From Archangium sp. (GTDB lineage Bacteria; Myxococcota; Myxococcia; Myxococcales; Myxococcaceae), in assembly GCA_030695565.1 (NCBI GenBank), contig JAUYRZ010000015.1, positions 62,001 to 126,000 on the forward strand: a stretch of 64,000 nucleotides of DNA. Direction: 5' to 3'. The notes beneath the pieces were generated by a model, which saw nothing but the letters and a program-made list of their open reading frames with translations, was not told where the DNA came from and searched no databases. Positions 8,481 to 15,759 of this stretch are shown here, piece after piece. Each line of letters begins with the position of its first letter. Position 1 is the stretch's first letter. The position numbers and the translations under genes are program-made.

Positions 8481-11435
8481 ATGGGTTCTGAGCTTCGATT
8501 CGATGGAAAGGTCGTCGTCATCACCGGCGCAGGCGCGGGCCTCGGCAGGAGCCACGCGCTCTTCTTCGGCAAGCGTGGCGCGAAGGTGGTGGTCAACGAC
8601 CTCGGCGGCACCTCGACGGGTGGCGGCAAGAGCTCGGCAGCGGCGGACAAGGTGGTCGAAGAGATCAAGGCCGCGGGCGGTACGGCGACGGCCAACTACG
8701 ACTCGGTGGAAGACGGCGACAAGATCATCAAGACGGCCATCGACGCGTTCGGCCGCATCGACGTGTTGATCAACAACGCGGGCATTCTGCGCGACGTCAG
8801 CTTCAAGAAGATGACGAAGGAAGATTGGGATCTCATCTTCCGCGTGCACGTCAACGGCGCCTTCCGCTGCAGCCACGCGGCGTGGCCGTACATGCAGGAG
8901 CAGGGTTACGGCCGCATCCTCTTCACGGCGTCGGCGGCCGGCATCTACGGCAACTTCGGCCAGGCCAACTACTCGGCGGCGAAGCTGGCCCTGGTGGGTC
9001 TGTCGAACACGCTGGCCATCGAAGGCGAGAAGAAGAACGTGAGGGTGAACACCATCGCGCCCATCGCCGCGTCGCGCCTGACCGAGACCATTCTGCCGAA
9101 GGACGTCCTGGAGAACCTGAAGCCCGAGTACGTGACGCCGCTGGTGGCGTGGCTCGCGCACGAGGAGTGCCAGGAGAACGGCGGCCTGTACGAAGTGGGC
9201 GGCGGTTACTTCGGCAAGCTGCGCTGGGAGCGCACCGAAGGAAAACTCTTCAAGCTCGGCCGCGACATCTCGCCCGAGGCCGTGCGCAACGCGTGGGACG
9301 AGGTGACGGATTGGGAAAAGGTCACCCACCCCGCCAACATCACAGAGTCGCTGGGCACGGTGATGAGCAACCTCTCGACCAAGTCGAAGGGCGGCAACGA
9401 GTTCATCGATGTGGATCAGGCGCTCGGGTACGAGCTGCCCGAGCTGGAGTCATCTTACGACGAACGTGACCTGGCGCTCTACGCGCTGGGCGTCGGCGCG
9501 GGAAAGAACCCGGGCGACCCGAAGGATCTGCACCTCGTCTACGAGCGCAACGGCGAAGGGTTCTACGCGTTGCCCACCTACGGCGTGGTGCCCGCGCTCA
9601 ACGCGATCTTCAAGATGGCCTCCGAAGGGCAGACCGCGCCCGGCCTCAACTACGGGCTCGATCGCATCCTGCACGGCGAGCAGTACCTCGAGGTGATGCG
9701 GCCGTTGCCCGAGAAGGCGACGCTCAAGCACAAGGCGCGCATCTCGGAGATCCTCGACAAGGGCAGGAACGCGATCGTCGTCACGCACCTCGACAGCTAC
9801 GACGCGAAGACCGGCGAGCTGCTGGTGAAGAACGACGTGTCGATGGTGGTGCGCGGTGCCGGCGGCTGGGGCGGCGAGCGCGGGCCTGCGACGGATCTGA
9901 ACCAGGCACCCGAGCGCGCGCCCGACGCGGTGATCACCGAGAAGACCTCGGAGAACCAGGCGCTGCTGTACCGCCTGTCGGGTGACTGGAACCCGCTCCA
10001 CGTCGACCCTGAGTTCGCCACCATGTTCGGGTTCGAGAAGCCGATCCTCCACGGGTTGTGCACGTTCGGCTTCGCGGGCCGCGCGGTGGTCAGCGCCTTC
10101 GCCAAGGGTGATCCCCGCACGTTCAAGAGCATCAAGGTGCGCTTCGCGGACTCCGTGTTCCCCGGCGAGACCTTGAAGATCGAGATGTGGAAGGAGAACG
10201 AGCTGAAGGTGCTGCTGCGGGCCACCGTGGTGGAGCGCAACAAGGTGGTGCTCAGCAACGGCGTCGTCGAGTTCTACCCGGAGATCCCGAAGCCGAAGGC
10301 GAAGGCGAAGGCCTCCCTCTCCCCCGCGGGGGAGAGGGTCGGGGAGAGGGCTGACGCGCCTTCAATCACCGCCGCGATGACCTTCGACGGCATCGGAGCG
10401 TACGTCGCCAAGACGCCCGACCTGCTCAAGCAGGTGAACATGGTCTACCAGTTCAAGCTGTCGTCACCTGACTCCGCCTGGGTGCTCGATCTGAAGAAGG
10501 GCACCGTGAATGCGGGCACCATCGAAAAGGCCGACTGCACGCTCGCGCTCTCCAACGCCGACTGGCTCGACATGGTCTCGGGCAAAGCCGACCCGAAGAA
10601 GTTGTTCCAGGGCGGCAAGCTCAAGATCACTGGCAACGTGATGGCCTCGCAGAAGCTCGACTTCCTCAAGAAGATCGAGAGGCCTGCGTCAGCCCTCTCC
10701 CCGACCCTCTCCCCCGCGGGGGAGAGGGAGACAGCGGTCACCGCTGCGATGACCTTCGAGGGCATCGGCGCCTACGTGGCGATGACGCCCGACCTGCTCA
10801 AGCAGGTGAACATGGTCTACCAGTTCAAGCTCTCGGCTCCCGACTCCGCGTGGGTGCTCGACCTGAAGAAGGGCACCGTGAGCTCGGGCACCGTGGAGAA
10901 GGCCGACTGCACGCTGGCGCTCTCGAACGCCGACTGGCTCGACATGGTCTCGGGCAAGGCCGACCCGATGAAGCTGTTCCAGGGCGGCAAGCTGAAGATC
11001 ACTGGCAACGTGATGGCCTCGCAGAAGCTCGACTTCCTCAAGAAGATCGATCGCGCCGCGATGCCCACGGCCTCCGCGGTTGCTGCCCCTGCTGCCGCTC
11101 CGGCCTCAGCCGAAGTGCTCGCTCCGAAGATCTTCAAGGCGCTGCAGGAGCGCCTCGCGAAGAACCCGGGGCTCGCCAAAGAAGTCGACGCCGTCATCGC
11201 CTTCAAGGTGAAGGACGCCGGCTTCGAGTTCACCGCGGAGCTGAAGGGTGGTTCGCCTTCGATCAAGCCGGGCTTCGACGCGAAGGCCGGCACGCGCATC
11301 GTGCTCACCGACGAAGCGCTCGGTGCGCTGGCGAAGGGCGAGAGCGCACAGAGCCTCTACCAGCACGGTCAGCTCCGCATCGATGGCGAGCTGATCGCCG
11401 CGCAACGACTTGGTTTCCTCAAGCAGCTCGTCTGA
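8481..11435 (+). CDS. multifunctional beta-oxidation enzyme: SDR + MaoC hydratase + three SCP2-like domains
   Basis: A 984-aa fusion resembling eukaryotic peroxisomal multifunctional enzyme 2. Residues 1-300 are a short-chain dehydrogenase: Rossmann motif TGAGAGLG, NNAG, catalytic Tyr164 and Lys168 (YSAAK). Residues 310-600 are a double hot-dog enoyl-CoA hydratase 2, with the motif SGDWNPLHVDPEFA near 500. Then follow two nearly identical SCP2 sterol-carrier domains (about 628-735 and 752-860) and a more divergent third SCP2-like domain (about 873-984). Together they should hydrate enoyl-CoA, oxidise the (R)-3-hydroxyacyl-CoA and bind lipid. The linkers before the first and second SCP2 domains are encoded by palindromic DNA repeats. 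A thiolase follows after 16 bases. Confidence 0.93.
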   Translation: MGSELRFDGKVVVITGAGAGLGRSHALFFGKRGAKVVVNDLGGTSTGGGKSSAAADKVVEEIKAAGGTATANYDSVEDGDKIIKTAIDAFGRIDVLINNAGILRDVSFKKMTKEDWDLIFRVHVNGAFRCSHAAWPYMQEQGYGRILFTASAAGIYGNFGQANYSAAKLALVGLSNTLAIEGEKKNVRVNTIAPIAASRLTETILPKDVLENLKPEYVTPLVAWLAHEECQENGGLYEVGGGYFGKLRWERTEGKLFKLGRDISPEAVRNAWDEVTDWEKVTHPANITESLGTVMSNLSTKSKGGNEFIDVDQALGYELPELESSYDERDLALYALGVGAGKNPGDPKDLHLVYERNGEGFYALPTYGVVPALNAIFKMASEGQTAPGLNYGLDRILHGEQYLEVMRPLPEKATLKHKARISEILDKGRNAIVVTHLDSYDAKTGELLVKNDVSMVVRGAGGWGGERGPATDLNQAPERAPDAVITEKTSENQALLYRLSGDWNPLHVDPEFATMFGFEKPILHGLCTFGFAGRAVVSAFAKGDPRTFKSIKVRFADSVFPGETLKIEMWKENELKVLLRATVVERNKVVLSNGVVEFYPEIPKPKAKAKASLSPAGERVGERADAPSITAAMTFDGIGAYVAKTPDLLKQVNMVYQFKLSSPDSAWVLDLKKGTVNAGTIEKADCTLALSNADWLDMVSGKADPKKLFQGGKLKITGNVMASQKLDFLKKIERPASALSPTLSPAGERETAVTAAMTFEGIGAYVAMTPDLLKQVNMVYQFKLSAPDSAWVLDLKKGTVSSGTVEKADCTLALSNADWLDMVSGKADPMKLFQGGKLKITGNVMASQKLDFLKKIDRAAMPTASAVAAPAAAPASAEVLAPKIFKALQERLAKNPGLAKEVDAVIAFKVKDAGFEFTAELKGGSPSIKPGFDAKAGTRIVLTDEALGALAKGESAQSLYQHGQLRIDGELIAAQRLGFLKQLV
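10315..10350. repeat. palindromic repeat copy 2, in frame inside a CDS
   Basis: Stem CCCTCTCCCCC/GGGGGAGAGGG around a CG centre, followed by the arm TCGGGGAGAGGG. Translated as SLSPAGERVGER in the linker before the first SCP2 domain. Confidence 0.9.
10693..10728. repeat. palindromic repeat copy 3, in frame inside a CDS
   Basis: Arm CCCTCTCCCCGA followed by the same stem as copy 2, so the arm is on the other side and the element is in opposite orientation. Translated as [12 protein letters not shown] in the linker before the second SCP2 domain. Confidence 0.9.
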
Positions 11436-11437
11436 AA

Positions 11438-11443
11438 AAGGAG
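11438..11443 (+). promoter_or_regulatory. ribosome binding site deciding the start at 11452
   Basis: AAGGAG eight bases before ATG 11452; the longer open frame from 11410 lies inside the preceding gene. Confidence 0.8.
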
Positions 11444-11451
11444 CACAACTC

Positions 11452-12633
11452 ATGGGTCGCAAGGTCAATGTACTCGGCGTGGGAATGGTGAAGTTTCAGA
11501 AGCCCGGCGCTTCTGACGGCTATGAAGTGATGGCGAACGGAGCCATCAAGGACGCGCTCAAGGATGGCGGCGTCGACTTCAAAGACGTGGAGCAGGCGTA
11601 CGCCGGCTACGTCTTCGGTGACAGCACGTGTGGTCAGCGCGCGGTCTACTCGGTGGGCACCACCGGCATTCCCGTCATCAACGTGAACAACAACTGCTCC
11701 ACCGGTAGCACCGCGCTCTACCTCGCGCGGCAGGCCATCGAAGGAGGCCTCGCGGAGTGTGTGCTCGCCGTGGGCTTCGAGCAGATGCAGAAGGGCGCGC
11801 TCGCTAGCGGGTGGAACGACCGCACCAACCCGCTCGACAAACACGTCGACGTGATGAACGCAGAGCAAGGCGTCAACCAGGCGCCGTTCGCCGCGCAGAT
11901 GTTCGGCGGCGCGGGCCGGGAGTACCGCTGGAAGTACGGCACCAAGCGGGAGACCTTCGCGAAGATCTCCGAGAAGGCGCGCAAGCACGCGGCGAAGAAC
12001 CCGTTCGCGCTGTTCCGCGAGGTGCTCTCGGTGGAGCAGATCCTCGCCAGCGAAGACGTGTTCGATCCGCTCACCCGCTTCCAGTGTTGCCCGCCCACCT
12101 GCGGCGCGGCGGCGGCCATTCTGTGCAGCGATGACTTCGCCAAGCGGAAGGGCCTCAAGCCGATGGTGCACATCGCAGGTCAGGTGATGACCACCGACTT
12201 CGCCTCGAGCTTCGACGGCAAGTCGATGATGAAGATGATCGGCTACGACATGGCGAAGGCAGCGGCCACGCAGCTGTACGAGAAGACCGGCACGGGCCCG
12301 AAAGACGTGCAGGTGGTCGAGCTGCACGACTGCTTCACCGCGAACGAGCTGCTCACCTACGAGGCGATCGGCCTGTGCCCCGAAGGCGGCGCCGAGAAGT
12401 TCATCGAAGCGAACGACAACACCTACGGAGGGCAGGTGGTGGTCAACCCGTCGGGTGGGCTGCTCTCGAAGGGTCACCCGCTGGGTGCGACGGGGCTCGC
12501 GCAGTGCACCGAGCTGGTGTGGCACCTGCGCGGCACGGCGGGGGATCGCCAGGTGGAGAACGCGAAGGTCGCCGTGCAGCACAACCTGGGGCTCGGTGGT
12601 GCGTGCGTGATGACGATGTACAAGCGCAACTAA
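11452..12633 (+). CDS. SCPx-type thiolase (acetyl-CoA acetyltransferase family)
   Basis: A 393-aa thiolase of the lipid-transfer/SCP-x branch. Visible landmarks are the nucleophilic Cys82 in NNNCSTGSTAL, the GHPLGATG motif near residue 342 and the C-terminal GLGGACVM loop with the second cysteine. This enzyme would cleave 3-ketoacyl-CoA with CoA, the last beta-oxidation step. The preceding gene would carry out hydration and dehydrogenation, so the pair covers three successive steps. A strong AAGGAG sits eight bases before the ATG. Co-transcription is likely given the 16-base gap. The SCP2 domain often fused to SCP-x thiolases is instead on the partner protein. Confidence 0.92.
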   Translation: MGRKVNVLGVGMVKFQKPGASDGYEVMANGAIKDALKDGGVDFKDVEQAYAGYVFGDSTCGQRAVYSVGTTGIPVINVNNNCSTGSTALYLARQAIEGGLAECVLAVGFEQMQKGALASGWNDRTNPLDKHVDVMNAEQGVNQAPFAAQMFGGAGREYRWKYGTKRETFAKISEKARKHAAKNPFALFREVLSVEQILASEDVFDPLTRFQCCPPTCGAAAAILCSDDFAKRKGLKPMVHIAGQVMTTDFASSFDGKSMMKMIGYDMAKAAATQLYEKTGTGPKDVQVVELHDCFTANELLTYEAIGLCPEGGAEKFIEANDNTYGGQVVVNPSGGLLSKGHPLGATGLAQCTELVWHLRGTAGDRQVENAKVAVQHNLGLGGACVMTMYKRN

Positions 12634-12643
12634 GTCACCGAGC

Positions 12644-12704
12644 TCCCTCTCCCTGCGAACGCGGGGAGAGCGGAGCCGGTCCAGCGGAACGCTGGGGTGA
12701 GGGG
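12644..12704. repeat. palindromic repeat copy 4, diverged
   Basis: Imperfect stem CCCTCTCCCTGCG...CGCGGGGAGAG, then an inserted small hairpin (CAGCGGAACGCTG) and the arm GGGGTGAGGGG. It lies between convergent genes ending at 12633 and 12715. Confidence 0.7.
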
Positions 12705-12714
12705 CCGACGAAGC

Positions 12715-13803
12715 TCAGCTGGTACGAGTCGAGCGCATGGCCGTAAACAAGCCGCACTCCATGCACTCGTATTCCCAGCGCTGGAAGTGGGTCGTCTCGA
12801 AGTGTGAGTACATCGACCAGTAATTCTTGAAGATGCGCCGGGTGTCTTCTCCCCCGCACCACCCGCATAGGCCGAACTCGTAGCTGCGGTGCTCGAAGCG
12901 CTCCCCCGGCCCATGCGCTTCGGCGTCGGTGCCGCCAGAATTCTGCGTGCCGCGGCTCGACTTCTCCACCCAACCCGGCAACTCGCGAAAACCCGTTCCA
13001 CCGGGCGCGACCGCAACCTCGGCCGGACCGTGCGAGTCCTCGGGATCGGAGGGCCGCTCCGGTACCGGCATCAGCTTGAACTCCGCCAGCGGCAAGCTGC
13101 GTCGCAGCTCAGGCGTGACCTGCTGAAGCACAGCCTGTTCGCACAACGCCACGAGCCCGCGGCCCTGACGCTCGACGACCGGCCCGCAGCTCAACAACGC
13201 GCGCAACCCTTCCGCGGATTGCACCCGATGCGTCCACGTCTTCAGTGACGGCCACCACGAGGCAGCAGCCGCAACGCGCATCAGCGTCGTTTCATCCTTC
13301 GCGGCGCAGCGGGTGTGCAAGGCACGCAACGCAGGGAGCGCCACGGTCCTCAGCCTCTCCGGATCACTGCCCTGAAGATCGAGCGTGAGTCGCTCCACCT
13401 GCGGCAGGCGCACGTTGGTGAGCGATTCACCGAAGAAGACGAGTTCCTCGAGTGCTCGCGCCCGCTCGAGCCCCACCAACGAAGCGCGCGCAGACGGACC
13501 GAACGCGAGGCGACGAAGGAATTGCAACGTGGGGAGCTCGAGGAACGACGAGAGCTGCCACTGCGCCGGGAGCTTCTTGAAGGCAGCCTCGACGACGAAG
13601 CCGCTCTCCCATCTCAGCAGCGAGTCAGCGGGGACGATCGAGCCGAGCCAGAGGCTCCAGTGCGCATCGATGAGCGTCCTGGCCCGCTCAGCGCGTCCGT
13701 AGAGGTGCGCCCGCACCAGCTCGGAACGTGGGTCACCACGCTCCTCCAATTGATCCGCGTAAACAGCGACTGCGGCTCCGTCTTCAAGTCTGGGAAGCTC
13801 CAT
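12715..13803 (-). CDS. TIGR02996-domain protein with C-terminal zinc-ribbon-like cysteines
   Basis: A 362-aa protein. The N-terminus (VYADQLEERGDPRSELVRAHL) matches the TIGR02996 repeat-companion domain that is common in myxobacteria and planctomycetes. The middle (about 100-230) has leucine-rich-like spacing (ALEELVFFG, VERLTLDLQ, LPALRALHT), again typical of this group. The C-terminal 60 residues contain CxxC pairs (GLCGWCGG and ECMEC) with His-Phe between them, suggesting a zinc ribbon. No enzyme motif is seen; a protein-interaction role is an inference. It is convergent with the thiolase gene and appears to be a single-gene unit. Confidence 0.75.
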   Translation of the reverse strand: MELPRLEDGAAVAVYADQLEERGDPRSELVRAHLYGRAERARTLIDAHWSLWLGSIVPADSLLRWESGFVVEAAFKKLPAQWQLSSFLELPTLQFLRRLAFGPSARASLVGLERARALEELVFFGESLTNVRLPQVERLTLDLQGSDPERLRTVALPALRALHTRCAAKDETTLMRVAAAASWWPSLKTWTHRVQSAEGLRALLSCGPVVERQGRGLVALCEQAVLQQVTPELRRSLPLAEFKLMPVPERPSDPEDSHGPAEVAVAPGGTGFRELPGWVEKSSRGTQNSGGTDAEAHGPGERFEHRSYEFGLCGWCGGEDTRRIFKNYWSMYSHFETTHFQRWEYECMECGLFTAMRSTRTS

Positions 13804-13851
13804 GCACTCTCCTGTGGGGTGAAGTAGGAGAGTGTAGGCAGCCAGACCGAC

Positions 13852-14033
13852 ATGTCCGGCAAGACGCAGTATTTTCAGACACTTACATCAGCCGCAAGCG
13901 GCCTGCACGGCGACCCGCGTGCGAGAGAGAAGCTCGCGCAGGTCTTCGCGCTCAGCGCAAACGCGCGGGCACGCTGGCCCGCGGTCAGAAGGATCTCGCC
14001 GAGGTGCAGAAGTGGCTGGTCAGCCACCGCTGA
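13852..14033 (+). pseudogene. possible frameshifted small gene
   Basis: Two frames each look partly protein-like. One starts at ATG 13852 (SGKTQYFQTLTSAASG...REKLAQVFALSANAR) and then turns into Arg-rich noise. Another frame gives a sensible end (KRAGTLARGQKDLAEVQKWL) with a stop at 14031-14033. A single indel near 13945-13960 would join them into a protein of about 60 residues. It abuts the convergent gene ending at 14037. The reading is tentative. Confidence 0.25.
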
Positions 14034-14036
14034 GCG

Positions 14037-14615
14037 TCAGGCCTGCCGCATGAAGAAGCGCAGCGCGGCCTTCACCGGCGGGAAGTCAACCAGCGGCCCC
14101 AGCGGCAACGCCTGCCGGGCCCACTTCGACCAGGACCAGTCATCACGCTGCGCGGTGATCTGCCCGTCCTTGATGGTCATGTTGCTGACCGCTTCGTTGT
14201 GCACCGGGCGCCCGAAGACCTTGTAGTCGGCCGTCCACGCGACCTTCGCGCCTTCGGGGCCAGCGTCGAGCACCTTGAAGGACAACTTGAGATCCTTGCC
14301 CGCGGCGAAGAGCGACTTCCACATGCCGAGCGTCTCGCTGCGGTTCTTCAGGTCGTAGATGGGATCGTGAAAGGTTGCGCCCGGTGCGTAGAGCTTCTCG
14401 AAGGCCGCGAGGTCCTTGTTCTGGAACGCGGTGAAGAAGGCGGTCGCCACTTCGGCCGAGGTGGCGGCGGGCGCAGAGGGCTTGATCGGCGCGGTGTTCT
14501 TGATGGCCCAGCCTGCGTTCGTGGCCGGCGAGGCGGCCGCCTGGGTCGCGGGCGCTGCTGCGGGCGGCCGGGGGGCGACGGGAGCGGGGGCGCTGTTCTT
14601 GGCGATTCGCGACAT
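14037..14615 (-). CDS. SnoaL/NTF2-like protein with Ala/Pro-rich N-terminus
   Basis: A 192-aa protein from ATG 14615. Residues 1-60 are low complexity (Ala, Pro, Thr). Residues 62-175 look like an NTF2/SnoaL-like cone fold: FFTAFQNKDLAAFEKLYAPGATFHDP is the typical opening, followed by KVAWTADYKVFG and VSNMTIKDGQI. Such domains are polyketide cyclases, isomerases or non-catalytic ligand binders, and nothing here separates these. No signal peptide is seen. A frame-open extension upstream crosses a palindromic repeat and was not accepted. Confidence 0.75.
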   Translation of the reverse strand: MSRIAKNSAPAPVAPRPPAAAPATQAAASPATNAGWAIKNTAPIKPSAPAATSAEVATAFFTAFQNKDLAAFEKLYAPGATFHDPIYDLKNRSETLGMWKSLFAAGKDLKLSFKVLDAGPEGAKVAWTADYKVFGRPVHNEAVSNMTIKDGQITAQRDDWSWSKWARQALPLGPLVDFPPVKAALRFFMRQA

Positions 14616-14686
14616 GGGAACTTTGTAGCGCAGGAATGACCTGGTCTGCTTTCGCAGCAATGAGAATTGTGGTCTCGAATTTGGGG

Positions 14687-14728
14687 CCCTCACCCCGACC
14701 ACCCCGACCCTCTCCCGAAGGGAGAGGG
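14687..14728. repeat. palindromic repeat copy 5
   Basis: Arm CCCTCACCCCGACC with an extra ACCCCGACC duplication, then stem CCCTCTCCC/GGGAGAGGG with a GAA loop. It lies between two minus-strand genes, just after the MoxR stop. Confidence 0.9.
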
Positions 14729-14736
14729 AGAACACG

Positions 14737-15759
14737 TCAGCTGATTCCCAGGAGGCGGGGGACTTTCTCTTCGAGCAGGTCGATCTCCTCGCGCGTCTCA
14801 CCCAGGTAGGCGAGCAGCTGGAGATCTTCCCGCTCCACCGCGCCGCCGTGAACGATCCACGCGCGGGTGCGCAGCAGGCGGTACAGCTTGATGAGCTTGC
14901 GGTCGGACACGAACACCTCGTCTTCACGCACCAGCGTCCGGATGACGCGGCGGAACTCGCGCATCACCTCGTCGCGGAAGAACAGCTCACGGTCTCTGGG
15001 CTCGCGACGTGACATCAGCAGCGTCAGGTAGCGGTGCGCCTTGAGCAGGTCTTCCAGGTTGGCGTGACCTTCCACCCAGGGCTTCTGGTTCAAGTCCTTG
15101 TTGGTCTGCGAATCGAGACCGGCGTCGAGCAGCTCGATGAAGTGGGTCTCCTGCACCGAGCGGCAGGCGGCCTTCAGCACGAACCGATCTTTGAGCGCGC
15201 CCAGCTCGCTGTGCTCGGGGATCTCGTTGGTCGCCGCGAAGAGCATCTTGAGCTTCACCGGCACGGCCACGCCGTCCTGGTAGAACTTGCGCTCGTTGAT
15301 CACGGTGAGCAGCGAGTTCAAGATCGCCGAGCTCGCCTTGAAGATCTCGTCGAGGAACACCAGCCGCGCGGTGGGCAGCTTGCCGCGCTCCCGGCGGATG
15401 TAGCGGCCGCTGCGCAGCTCGTTGATGTCGATGGGCCCGAGCACTTCAGACGGCTCGGTGAACCGCGTGAGCAGGTACTCGAAGTAGTCCGAGCCCTCGA
15501 TGCCCAGCGCGTCCTTGAACTTGATCACCAGGTCGCTCTTCGCCGTACCCGGAGGGCCGACCAACAGCAGCGGCTCCTGCGCCACCGCGGCCACCAGCAT
15601 CAGATCGATGAGCGGCTGCTTGTCGACGAAGTGCCGGCCGAGCGCGAGCCGAAAACGGTTGAGGCGATCGCGCAGGGCCTGGGCTTCGGCCTGCAGTTTT
15701 TCGAGCGGCATCTCCGCCACGGTGTCGAGCGGATCTCGGGGCTTCGCGGGTTGCGTCAT
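14737..15759 (-). CDS. MoxR/RavA-type AAA+ ATPase
   Basis: A 340-aa protein. Walker A is GPPGTAKS (68-75), Walker B is VFLDEIFK (134-141), followed by ASSAILNSLLTVINERKF and sensor 1 FAATNEIP. The AKS variant of Walker A and the DEIFKA stretch are typical of the RavA branch of MoxR ATPases, and the sequence is clearly different from the MoxR at 175-1170. RavA-type ATPases work with vWA proteins and other partners as chaperones or remodelers. Its ATG overlaps the stop of the 1076-aa upstream protein (ATGA, 15756-15759), so the two are almost certainly translated together and likely form a complex. Confidence 0.92.
   Translation of the reverse strand: MTQPAKPRDPLDTVAEMPLEKLQAEAQALRDRLNRFRLALGRHFVDKQPLIDLMLVAAVAQEPLLLVGPPGTAKSDLVIKFKDALGIEGSDYFEYLLTRFTEPSEVLGPIDINELRSGRYIRRERGKLPTARLVFLDEIFKASSAILNSLLTVINERKFYQDGVAVPVKLKMLFAATNEIPEHSELGALKDRFVLKAACRSVQETHFIELLDAGLDSQTNKDLNQKPWVEGHANLEDLLKAHRYLTLLMSRREPRDRELFFRDEVMREFRRVIRTLVREDEVFVSDRKLIKLYRLLRTRAWIVHGGAVEREDLQLLAYLGETREEIDLLEEKVPRLLGIS

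Noticed and set aside
8322-9329. 335-aa minus-strand open frame
   Set aside because: Shadow of the dehydrogenase domain; the plus strand has Rossmann and YxxxK motifs.
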